From positions 62,001 through 126,000 of the forward strand of contig CAVSDW010000024.1 in NCBI GenBank assembly GCA_963726665.1: DNA of 64,000 bases, given 5' to 3'. Position numbers and translations under genes: made by a program. This document shows, piece after piece, positions 36,061-45,183 of this stretch; positions within the stretch are counted from its first letter, which is position 1, and each line of letters opens with the position of its first letter. Source of the stretch: RPQJ01 sp963726665. GTDB lineage: Bacteria > Pseudomonadota > Gammaproteobacteria > Steroidobacterales > Steroidobacteraceae. The notes under the pieces were generated by a model. That model did no database searches. It saw only the letters and a program-made list of their open reading frames with translations, and was not told the DNA's origin.

Positions 36061-38094
36061 CTACAGCTGCCCCGCGACGAACGCCGAAATGTAGGTGCCC
36101 CAACCCGTCGACGGCGCCTTGAGCAGTTCGCGCGACCGGGCGAAATCCGCCTCGAACAGTTCCTGCCGCAGTCGCCCCGCGAACACCGGATCCGATGTCG
36201 CGACGTTGGTCTCGCGATTGATCCGCAGGCTCAGCTTGTCGAAATTTGCCGAGCCGACGCAGGCCCAGCCGTCGTAGAGCGCGGCCTTGACGTGCGTCAT
36301 GCCCGGGTACACGAATACCCGCACGCCGCTCTTCACCAGTGCGCGCGCGGTGAGCAGGTTCGCGTTATTCATGAAGCGCGAGTCCCCGCTCGACGGCAGG
36401 ATCATGCGCACGTCCACGCCGCGGGCGCGTGCGGCGATGAGCTCGTTCACCAGCGCGTCGTCGGAGACGTACGGCTGCTCGATCCAGATCTCCTTCCCGG
36501 CGCGGCGCATGGCCGCGACCTGGGCGCGCAGCACCTGCGTATCGAGCGTACGCGTGTAGAGCGGCCTGATTTCCACGTAGTTGGCGTCGGGCGGCGCGGC
36601 CGCGGCTCGTTCCTCGTCGCCGAGCGCGTGCAGGTACGCGAGATCGCCGCCCAGTCCCGCGTAGGCCCATGCGATATCGAAGTCGCGCTGCAGCCGGCTG
36701 ACGATCGGGCCGGTCAGCCCGACCATCATGTCGTGCCACTGGTGCCGGTATTCGTGCCCGATGTTCATGCCGCCGACATAGGCGAGGCGGTCGTCGATGA
36801 TGAGCGTCTTGGTGTGGTCGGAAACGAGCCAGGTATTCGGCGCTTCGCGAACCTGCACGTGCGAGTCCGTGCGCAGGTAGCGTGAGATCGAGAACGGCGG
36901 CCTCGAGGCGGCACCCTCCGGCGCGCCCTGCCCCGCACCGAGGGTGCCGAGCCCGTCGATCAGGATCCTCACGCGGACATCCTCCGAGCGGCGCTTCAAG
37001 AGGTCCGCGATGCCGACGGCGTAGTCGTCGTTGTCGAAAATGTAGAGCCGGATCGACACGGATTCGCGGGCGTCCTGGAGCGCCTGCACGAAGCTGGTGA
37101 AGAACGCTTCTCCGTCGATCAGCGGCCCGATGGTGCCCAGGTAACGACGCGGCAGGTTCATGCCGTCGAGTTCGCGTTCCCACGCCTCGGGGTTCATTGC
37201 CGGACGCGGTGCCAGCGGCGGCGGCGTACCACTCGTGACGTGGACCGGGGGCGCGATCGTCGCCGCCGTCTGGGTCGCCAGCCACGCGAGCCGCGCCGCC
37301 GAGCTGACCGGGCGCGTCAGCATGCCGAGCGCCTGGCCGCGCAGGATCAGGGTGTCGGGGACGCGAACGAGCGTGCGCATCAGGTTCGAGATGCCGTCGC
37401 CCGGCGCGACCGGCGGGGCGGCGATGAGCACCGACTGCCGGCGGGACAAGTCGAAGAAAACGAATGAGAGCCCGCCTTCCCCGTCGCCGGACTGGAACAG
37501 CAGCAGGTCCTGGTCCGGAAACCGCGAGCGCAGCAACGCGTCCGCGTGCTCGGCGAATTCCCCTTCGCTGACCCAACGGGACACGTGCCGATCGGCCGGC
37601 TTGTCCTCGTGGCGCTGGACTCGAAGTTCCCGCTCCGGTGTCAGGTAGAACACGATCTCGTCGCCCTGCACCAGCGTGATCGCCGCCTCGTCGGCGCCGG
37701 ACGGCGCGAGTTCGCTCATCACCTGGCGGACGACCTCGTTCCACTCCGCCGCATCGTGCATCGGAAGCGTGCGCGTGGCACCCCGCTTCACGTCCTTCCG
37801 CTCGTCCTCGTCCAGAAGTTCGAGACGCGCGGTGCGGTAGCCGTGGACGTCATCGGGGGTATCGTCGACGGGCCAGCGAGCCACCAGCAGGTCCCGGTGC
37901 GCATCACCGCCTGGCCGCAGCAGCAATGTGCCGTCGCTGTAGGTGGCGATGACCGCACGGTGCCCTGTAGAGACAGTCGCCTCGTTCGGCTGCGGAGCGG
38001 AATCGGCGCGTGCCGGAGCTGCGCAGACCGCCGCGAGCACCGTCGCAGCGGCGACGAACGCCAACGTCAGACCCGGAGCAAGCGGCCGCGGCAT
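36061..38094 (-). CDS. Exported phospholipase D-family protein with a large novel N-terminal region
   Basis: About 677 residues. A signal peptide (LAFVAAATVLAAVCAAPARA) targets it to the periplasm. Residues ~40-320 match nothing I recognise. The C-terminal ~350 residues are two PLD domains with the HxKx4D motifs HTKTLIIDDRLAYVGGMNIG and HVKAALYDGWACVGSANFDK. These are found in cardiolipin synthases and phosphatidyl-transferring enzymes. The start is taken at the ATG at 38094; a GTG lies 12 bases earlier. It is intact. A signal peptide instead of cardiolipin synthase membrane helices suggests an exported phospholipase or transphosphatidylase. Confidence 0.8.
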   Translation of the reverse strand: MPRPLAPGLTLAFVAAATVLAAVCAAPARADSAPQPNEATVSTGHRAVIATYSDGTLLLRPGGDAHRDLLVARWPVDDTPDDVHGYRTARLELLDEDERKDVKRGATRTLPMHDAAEWNEVVRQVMSELAPSGADEAAITLVQGDEIVFYLTPERELRVQRHEDKPADRHVSRWVSEGEFAEHADALLRSRFPDQDLLLFQSGDGEGGLSFVFFDLSRRQSVLIAAPPVAPGDGISNLMRTLVRVPDTLILRGQALGMLTRPVSSAARLAWLATQTAATIAPPVHVTSGTPPPLAPRPAMNPEAWERELDGMNLPRRYLGTIGPLIDGEAFFTSFVQALQDARESVSIRLYIFDNDDYAVGIADLLKRRSEDVRVRILIDGLGTLGAGQGAPEGAASRPPFSISRYLRTDSHVQVREAPNTWLVSDHTKTLIIDDRLAYVGGMNIGHEYRHQWHDMMVGLTGPIVSRLQRDFDIAWAYAGLGGDLAYLHALGDEERAAAAPPDANYVEIRPLYTRTLDTQVLRAQVAAMRRAGKEIWIEQPYVSDDALVNELIAARARGVDVRMILPSSGDSRFMNNANLLTARALVKSGVRVFVYPGMTHVKAALYDGWACVGSANFDKLSLRINRETNVATSDPVFAGRLRQELFEADFARSRELLKAPSTGWGTYISAFVAGQL

Positions 38095-38222
38095 CGGATG
38101 CACCACCCCTTCTCGCAGTCTGCGCAGGCCGGTGCCACCGACGCATCGTGGGATTCCGATGCCGGCGCTATCGTGGCTGGCCGGACGTACAGCGGTGGTC
38201 CGACTGCGCAGCGGGACGGTCC

Positions 38223-38276
38223 TGCCGAGTCATCCATGCTCGCGAAAGCCGACATGCTCGCCTGGATGACTCGGCA
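38223..38276 (-). repeat. Hairpin H9, H2-type element in inverted orientation
   Basis: The core stem TGCCGAGTCATCCA / TGGATGACTCGGCA is that of H2, H4 and H7, but the loop (CTCGCGAAAGCCGACATGCT) is reversed. The flanks GACGGTCC and CGCCCGTTCCC match the complement of the H2 flanks, so the whole element has been turned round. Confidence 0.8.
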
Positions 38277-38323
38277 CGCCCGTTCCCTCGGCCGGCCACA
38301 GGCGCCGCCGACTCGAACCATGA

Positions 38324-38395
38324 GGTTCGTCGCTCCGGGGCTTCCGGGCGAGCATGTCGGTTTTCGCGAGCCCGGAAGCCCCGGAGCGACGAACC
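38324..38395 (+). repeat. Hairpin H10, perfect 25-base arms, loop forward
   Basis: GGTTCGTCGCTCCGGGGCTT and CCGGG pair perfectly with the right arm. The stem is a diverged relative of H5/H8, with changes matched on both arms. The loop holds ATGTCGGTTTTCGCGAG. Confidence 0.85.
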
Positions 38396-38419
38396 GGCGC
38401 AGTGTGACATCGCCCAGGA

Positions 38420-38465
38420 CGAGCAGTCGGTTTTCGCGAGCCCGGGGAACCCGGAGCGTCGAACC
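38420..38465 (+). repeat. Hairpin H11, degenerate half element
   Basis: The loop GAGCAGTCGGTTTTCGCGAG lacks one T. The right arm CCCGGGGAACCCGGAGCGTC is H10-like, but the left side (GTGTGACATCGCCCAGGA) no longer pairs. It is a decayed or truncated copy. Confidence 0.65.
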
Positions 38466-38538
38466 GCCCTTGCGTCACGACGCCCGTAGCGAGCATTTCG
38501 GCAGCGACCGCGCGTTGCGCGGGGCAGGCGGGTCGGCC

Positions 38539-40450
38539 ATGATCGGGCCGATGCACCAGGACGACACGGTCGCCGAATTCACCCTCAAGGCCGTGGCCGT
38601 CGGCGTCGTGCTCGGCATCGTATTCGGCGCCGCGAATGCCTACCTCGGACTGCGCGTGGGCATGACCGTCTCGGCGTCGATCCCAGCCGCGGTCATGACG
38701 GTGGCCGCCTTCCGGATGCTGGGTACACCGGGGTCCATCCTCGAGGCCAACATGTCGCAGACCGTCGCGTCGGCCTCGACCGCGCTCGCGACCGGCACCA
38801 TATTCACGATCCCGGCACTTTTTCTCTGGGGCGCGATCCCGCCCTACCTGCAGGTCGTGGCGCTCGCGTTCCTGGGCGGCCTGCTCGGGCTCTCGGCCAT
38901 GATCCCGCTCAGGCGGCTCCTGATCGTGAAGGCCGACGGTGAACTCCCATATCCGGAGGGGACCGCCTGCGCCGAAGTGCTGCGAGCGACGACCTCGGGT
39001 ACGTCGAGCGCCGCAAGCGGCAGCGTGTGGATCTTCCGCGGCATGATCCTCGGTGCGGCGGTGAAGCTCCTGATCTCGCTCGCCTACCTCATGCCAGGCG
39101 AGTTGCACATGGCGCTGCCGGTGTTGCCCAAGGCCGAGCTCGCGCTGGAAGTGGCGCCCGCGCTGCTTGGCGTGGGCTACATCCTGGGCTACCGCCAGTC
39201 GGCCGTCTGTGTCGCCGGCGCGCTGATCTCCGCAGTCGTGATCACGCCGCTGATCGCGTGGTTCGGCGCCAACATGACCGCACCGCTCTATCCCGAGACC
39301 GAGCGGCTCATTTCGCAGATGGACGCGGGCGACATCTGGTCGCGCTACGTGCGCTACATCGGTGCGGGCGCGGTCGCGACCGCGGGCATCCTCACGGTCG
39401 TGCGGGGGTTGCCGACGATGATCGGTGCTTTCGCTTCGGTTGCGCGGGGCATGCAGGGCGACGGCGCGAGGTCGACGGGCGTCGTGGACCGCACCGACCG
39501 TGACCTGCCCGCCTCCTTCGTGCTCGGCGGCATCGCAGTGGTCGTGCTGGTCGCCGGTCTCGTGCCCGGCGTTTTCGCCGGCGACATGAGCGCAATCCAG
39601 CGTGCGGTGCTCGCGGCGGGCGTCGGATTCTTCGGCGTGCTGTTCGTCACGGTGGCCGCACGCATCGTCGGCATCGTCGGCGTGTCTTCGCAGCCGACCT
39701 CCGGCATCACGCTCGTGACGCTGCTCGGAACCGCATCAGTGTTCGCCGCGGCGGGCTGGGTCGATCCAGGCGCGCGCGCCGGGGTGCTTACCGTGGGCAC
39801 GATCGTCGCGATCGCAGCGAGCAAGGCCGGCGACATCTCACAGGACCTCAAGACCGGATGGCTGGTCGGAGCCACGCCGGCGCGCCAGCAACTCGGCCAG
39901 CTGATCGGCGCGGCATTTGCCTGCTGGGCCGTGGCCGCGACGGTGCTGCTCCTCGGCCACGCCTATGAATTCGGCTCGCACGAGATCCCCGCACCGCAGG
40001 CCACGCTCATGAAGACCATCATCGAGGGCGTGTTGTCGGGCGCGCTGCCCTGGGACCTCGTGCTCACCGGGCGCGGGCCTCTCGATCGGCGCGATGCTCT
40101 GCGGGGTGTCGGGCCTCGCCTTCGCGATCGGCGTCTACCTGCCGCTCGCCTCGATGGCCCCGCTCTACGTCGGCGGCTGCGTGCGCGCGCTTTCCGAGCG
40201 GGACCGCGGCCCCATCCCGTCGGGGATGAGCGACCCCGGCATTCTCGCAGCCTCGGGGCTGGTCGCGGGCGAAGGGCTCGCGGGCGTGGCGGTGGCGGGC
40301 CTCGTCGCGGCAGGCATCGCGCCGAAGTCGATGGACCCGCGCATCGGCGGCGTCATCGGCCAGTTCGTGGCGCTCGCCGTAGCGTTCGCCGTCTGCTTCT
40401 TCCTGCTGCGCGGCGGGCGCGCAGTGTCTCAGCCCCCATCGACGCGGTAG
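38539..40450 (+). CDS. OPT family oligopeptide transporter, one frameshift
   Basis: Inner-membrane transporter of about 637 residues with 14 or more helices. LKAVAVGVVLGIVFGAANAY and LGLRVGMTVSASIPAAVMTV, then GTPGSILEANMSQTVASAST and DGELPYPEGTACAEVL, are OPT family hallmarks. Near 40070 the frame breaks after ALPWDLVLTG and resumes at AGLSIGAMLCGVSGLAFAIG and YLPLASMAPLYVGGCVRAL. One surplus G explains it. The ATG at 38539 is used; MHQDDT at 38551 is an alternative. OPT proteins import oligopeptides or metal chelates. Peptide use would fit the D-aminoacylase-like and amidohydrolase genes nearby. Confidence 0.8.
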
Positions 40451-40465
40451 TAAGGCGTTTCGCGA

Positions 40466-40558
40466 TCGGTGACTCATCTGCCGGGACGGCGTGAATCCAT
40501 CCCTGGAGCCTCGCGCGCGGCGTCCCTGCCGCGCGACGCCCGGCAGATGAGTCACCGA
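40466..40558. repeat. Long inverted repeat between convergent genes
   Basis: TCGGTGACTCATCTGCCGGG and CCCGGCAGATGAGTCACCGA are perfect 20-base arms around a 53-base loop, which contains its own 7-base stem (GCGCGGC/GCCGCGC). It spans the gap after the OPT gene and the last codons of the convergent amidohydrolase. It may terminate both transcripts; its loop is unrelated to the conserved loop of H1-H11. Confidence 0.7.
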
Positions 40559-42281
40559 CCCCGAACGCCCGACACGTGCATTGGCGCCTGCGGCTTGAAC
40601 CCAGGCGCGCGGTACGTCTCCCGCCCGCTCATCACCGTGAGCAGGACCTTCGCATCCAGCAGCCGCTCCGGCGGCAGCGCGAGCAGGTCCTCCGACAGCA
40701 CGACGAAATCCGCGAACTTGCCCGGCGTGATCGTGCCCTTCTGCGATTCATCGAAACTCGCGTAGGCCGCGTCCTGCGTGTAGTGCCTGAGCGCCGCCTC
40801 TACGCCGATGCGGTTGCTGCGGGAACCAGCCGCCGGCGGGCGTGCCCTGCCGGGTCTGTCGCGTGACCGCGGCGTACATGCCGAAGATCGGGTCCATCGG
40901 GTAGACCGGATAGTCGCTGCCGAAGGCCTGCACGGCGCCGGCGTCGTCGAACAGCTTGAATGCATCCGCGTGCGAGGCGCGCGCAGGGCCGAGCAGTGGC
41001 TCGTAGTTCGCGAGCGTGTTGGCGTCCGGCGTGGCAAATGCCGCCTGCGTGGAAGCGATGACGCCGAGCTCGCGGAATCGCGGCAGGTCGGCGAGCGCCG
41101 GCACCTCGATGTGCTCGACGCGGTGGCGACGGCCGCTCGTGCCGTTCACCTTCGCCGCGTACTGGTAGGCGTCGAGCGTCATGCGCACCGCGCAATCGCC
41201 GATGGCGTGGACCTGAACCTGTATGCCCGCGCGGTCGTATTTTGCGACCGTGGCGTTGAGATCCTGCTGCGACATGAACGGCTCGCCGTTGCCGCCGCCC
41301 ACGTAGGGCTCGAGCATGCAGGCGGTTTTCGCGTCGATCGTCCCGTCGAGCATTCCCTTGGCGACGCCGTAGGAGAGCAGCGTGCCCTTCGCGTCCTCGT
41401 TCATCTTGATGTAACTCGCAAGCTGCGCGGGTGTGGCGTCCTTCTCGAACGGCACGGCGGCGCGGTAGTGCACCTGGAGCTTTCCTTCCTTGATCGCACG
41501 CAGGATGGCGCCGCGCTCGTTGTCCGTCAGGCCGCCCTCGCTCGCGTCCTGCAGCGAGGTGAGCCCGACGCGCGGGGCGTTCTCCATTTCCTCGAGCAGC
41601 AACGCGTAGGTGTCCTCCGCCGTCATCGGCGGCAGCAACTTCGAAACCAGTCCCGCCGCCGCCTCCTTGAGCAGGCCCGATGGTTCGCCGTCGGCTTCAC
41701 GCACGATGATTCCGTCTTCGGGATTCGGCGTGTCGCGGGTGATCCCGGCGAGTGCGAGCGCGCGCGAGTTGGCGAGCGCCTGGTGGCCGTCCCGGTCGCG
41801 GATCAGTACCGGTCGGTCTTGAAAGACTGCGTCGAGGTATTTCTTGTCCGCGGTGTTGCCCGGGAAATCGCCCGGCGTCCATCCGCGACCCATCACCCAG
41901 CTGCCCGGCGGAAACCTCTTCGCGTATTCGACCAGCCGCTGCTGGATGACGGCGACCGAGCCCGCGTCGTCGAGCCTCGCCGTGCGGCGCGCCGGCAGGT
42001 GCCAGTGCGCGTCGTTGAAGCCGGGCACCACACGCCGCCCGCCCAGATCCACCGAGACCGTGCCCGGACCGGCCAGCACGCGCACGTCCGTGTCCGAGCC
42101 GACCGCGACGATGCGGTCGCCCTTCACCGCGAACGCGGCCGCCAAGGGCACCGACGGATCGCCCGTCCACACCTTCGCGTCGTAGTAGATGCGATCTCGG
42201 AACATCCGCGGCGCCGGCTGGCGTGGCTGCCAGCGCCGCGGCCAGCAGGATCAAGGCGACGGCGAATGTCTTGCGGCTCAC
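40552..42281 (-). CDS. Exported YtcJ-like amidohydrolase 2, two frameshifts
   Basis: About 575 residues. A GTG with GGGGG upstream starts a signal peptide (MSRKTFAVALILLAAALAAT, cut near AGA). The amidohydrolase_3 landmarks are VVPGFNDAHWHL (HxH metal pair), GWTPGDFPGN, DGIIVREADGEPSGLLKEAA, VHAIGDCAVRMTLDAYQYA, RVEHIEV and FGSDYPVYPMDP. The frame breaks near 42203 between AAD and DRIYYDAKVWTG, and near 40818 between GGWFP and NRIGVEAALRHYTQDAAYAS. Single surplus bases explain both. It resembles the enzyme at 9.9-11.7 kb but has an HWH rather than HSH metal pair. Substrate is unknown. Confidence 0.7.
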
Positions 42282-42382
42282 TGGCTGCCCCCGGGGATTC
42301 CTGATACGCGTGGCGAATTATTACCGCATTGTGACGCCCGGGGCGCCGCAGCACACGTCCCGCCGCGCGCCGCGGTGCACGC

Positions 42383-42403
42383 GGCGGGGCGGCACGCCCC
42401 GCC
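42383..42403. other. Short perfect hairpin in a divergent intergenic region
   Basis: GGCGGGGC and GCCCCGCC form an 8-base stem with a 5-base loop, about 110 bases upstream of the sulfatase ATG and about 100 upstream of the amidohydrolase start. It may be part of a 5-prime leader; there is no clear promoter to tie it to. Confidence 0.35.
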
Positions 42404-42515
42404 GACCGGATCTCGTGTTGCGAGAACGCGCTGCAATGGCTACGATAGCTCGACCCCTCGTGCGCCCGATCCAGGACGCCGCCGACAACTGAAAACCATA
42501 CTCTGGAGTCACACC

Positions 42516-45030
42516 ATGTCGAGACTCAGGACCTCCCTTTTCATCGCGGCGTCCGTCGTCGCCGGCAGCGCCCCACCGAACCTGCTCGCACAGCAGGTCA
42601 CCGGCACGCTGGGCTCGCCGAGCGCGACCACGACCGTCAGCCCGGCGCAGCTGCCGGCGCCCGACCCGAAGTTCGGCGGCGTGATCAAGGACGACGCCCT
42701 GCAGTCGAAGGCCTGGTGGGCGCCGCGCATCGTGCCGCCCAAGGGCGCGCCGAACGTGCTGCTGATCATCACGGACGACGCCGGCTTCGGCGTGCCGAGC
42801 ACCTTCGGCGGCGTCATCCCGACGCCCACGATGGACCGCATCGCGAGCGAGGGCCTGCGCTACAACCGCATGTTCTCCACCGCGCTCTGCTCGCCGACGC
42901 GCGCCGCCCTCATCACCGGGCGGAATCATCACTCGGTAGGATTCGGCGTGATCTCGGAGCAGTCGACCGGCTTCCCCGGATACAACAGCATCATCCCGAA
43001 GGACAAGGCCACCATCGGCCGCATGCTGCTCGACAACGGCTACTCGACGGCCTGGTTCGGCAAGGACCACAACACGCCTTCGTTCGCCGCGAGCCAGGTC
43101 GGACCGTTCGACCAGTGGCCGACCGGCATGGGCTTCGAGTACTTCTACGGCTTCGTCGGCGGCGACGCGAACCAGTGGCAGCCGAACCTGTTCCGAAACA
43201 CCACGCAGATCTATCCGTTCCAGGGCAAGCCGGGCTGGAACCTCATCACCGGCATGGCGGACGACGCCATCGACTACATGACGCGGATCCACCAGACCGA
43301 CCCCTCCAAGCCGATCTTCATCAAGTACGCACCGGGCGCCACGCACGCCCCGCACCACCCGACCCAGGAATGGGTGGACAGGATCCACGCGATGCACCTC
43401 TTCGACGACGGCTACGAGAAGCTGCGCGAGCGCATCTTCGAGAACCAGAAGAAGCTCGGCGTGGTCCCGCAGGACGCGAAGCTCGCGCCGTGGCCGAGCG
43501 AGATGCTGAAGCCCTGGGACCAGCTCTCGGCTGACGAGAAGAAGCTCTTCATCCGGCAGGTCGAGGTGTTCGCAGCCTACGCCGCCTACAGCGACTACGA
43601 GATCGGGCGCGTGATCCAGGCACTTCGAGGACCTGGGCAAGCTCGACAACACGCTCGTCATCTACATCAACGGCGACAACGGCACCAGCGCAGAGGGCGG
43701 GCCACTGGGCACGCCCAACGAAGTCGCGTGGTTCAACGGCGTCAGCGAGATGCCCGGTCGACGTGCAGATGAAGTGGTACGACGTCTGGGGCACCGAGCA
43801 GACCTACAACCACATGTCGGCCGGCTGGTCCTGGGCCTTCGACACGCCGTTCGACTGGTTCAAGCAGAACGCGTCCAGGCTCGGCGGCGTGAACCAGAAC
43901 ATGGTGGTGTCGTGGCCGGCGCGAATCAAGGACAAGGGCGCGCTGCGCCAGCAGTTCGTGCACGTGATCGACGTGGTGCCGACGATCCTCGAGGCGGCCG
44001 GCATCAAGGCACCGGAAATGATCGATGGCATCAAGCAGGCGCCGATCGAAGGCACGAGCTTCGTCTACACATTCGATGCGAAGAACGCCAAGGAGCCGTC
44101 CCGCCACCACACCCAGTATTTCGAGATGATGGGCCAGTACGCGCTCTATCACGACGGCTGGGTGATGAGCACCAAGGTGAACCGCGCGCCGTGGCAGGCG
44201 TTCGGCGCGGCCAACCCCGACCCGTTGAACAACCAGGTGTTCCAGCTGTACGACCTGAACAAGGACCTTCAACCAGACCGACGACATCGCGGCGAAGAAC
44301 CCGCAGAAGGTCAAGGAGATGAGGGAGATGTTCGTGGCGGAGGCCAGGAAGTACCAGGTCTTCCCGATGGACGCCTCGGTGGCGGCGCCGCATCGTCGCG
44401 CCGCGGCCGAACATCACGGCCGGCCGCACGGAGTTCGTCTACACGCGGCCGATGGTCGGCCTGCCGCAGGGCGACTCGCCGATGCTGCTGGACGCCTCCT
44501 ACACGATCACTGCCGACATCGACGTGCCGCAGGGCGGCGCCGAGGGGATGATCCTGACCTCGGGCGGGCGTTTCGCCGGCTACGGCTTCTACCTGCTGAA
44601 GGGCAAGCCGGTATTCCTGTGGAACCTCGTGGACCTGAAGCGGATCAAGTGGGAAGGCCCGGACGCCCTCGCGCCCGGCAAGCACACGCTCGTGTTCGAC
44701 TTCAAGTACGACGGCCTCGGCCTCGGGACGCTCGCGTTCAACAACATGAGCGGCCTCGGTCGGCCCGGCACGGGAACGCTGATCGTGGACGGCAAGCCGG
44801 TGCAGACGATCACCATGGATAAGACGCTGCCGATGATCCTGCAGTGGGACGAGAGCTTCGACATCGGTTCCGACACGCTCACCGGCGTGAACGATGCCGA
44901 CTACACGCCGCCGTTCGCGCTGACAGCCAAGCTCGACAAGCTCACCATCAAGGTGGATCGTCCGCAGCTGTCGCCCGAGGACATCAAGACGCTCGAGGCG
45001 GGCATGAAGGCCCAGGCGGCGAGCCAGTAG
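42516..45030 (+). pseudogene. Cys-type arylsulfatase, four frameshifts
   Basis: Exported type I sulfatase, about 837 residues if repaired. The signal peptide is MSRLRTSLFIAASVVAGSAP. Metal ligands lie in LLIITDDAGFGVPSTFGG, and the formylglycine motif ALCSPTRAALITGRN has Cys as the residue to be oxidised. The long C-terminal beta-domain (YTITADIDVPQGGAEGMILT) is typical of bacterial arylsulfatases. Frame breaks at about 43620 (IQ/HFEDLGKL), 43755 (EMP/VDVQMKWYD), 44267 (NKD/FNQTDDIAA) and 44389 (VAA/RIVAPRPNI) are each cured by removing one base. Either local assembly error or a recently dying gene. The Cys-type maturase is encoded just downstream on the other strand. Confidence 0.75.
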
Positions 45031-45067
45031 ACCGATTCGTCCGCGGGTAGGCCCGCGGATCGCACTC

Positions 45068-45099
45068 GAAGGGGGCGGCACTGCCGCCCCCTTTTCTTT
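45068..45099 (+). terminator. Rho-independent terminator after the sulfatase
   Basis: GGGGGCGGC, a 3-base loop and GCCGCCCCC are followed by TTTTCTTT: a textbook intrinsic terminator about 40 bases after the sulfatase stop, between convergent genes. Confidence 0.85.
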
Positions 45100-45183
45100 G
45101 GCTCTTCTCGGATCTCCGGGGTGAGTGCGGCGCGCAACGCCCGGTCGGGCGTCGCCGGCCGTGCGTGCATCCCGTTCCGGGAG

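Larger units (their letters stand above)
38223..38465. repeat. Hairpin module M4 (rearranged, three conserved loops)
   Basis: Divergent gap between the phospholipase D and OPT genes. H9 (reversed) and H10 (forward) are about 111 bases apart; H11 (forward, degenerate) is 70 further. The linking sequence of M1-M3 is absent, but the reverse-then-forward order is kept. Confidence 0.8.

Noticed and set aside
28786..38465. The hairpin clusters as a CRISPR array, integron attC array or simple rho-independent terminators
   Set aside because: There is no regular repeat-spacer pattern; the conserved part is the loop rather than the stem ends as in attC; no cas or integrase gene is present. Half of the clusters lie in divergent gaps where terminators are not expected, and they lack T-runs.
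37546..38538. The in-frame upstream extension of the OPT gene
   Set aside because: It crosses the phospholipase D gene antisense and hairpin module M4; the transporter helices begin only after 38539.
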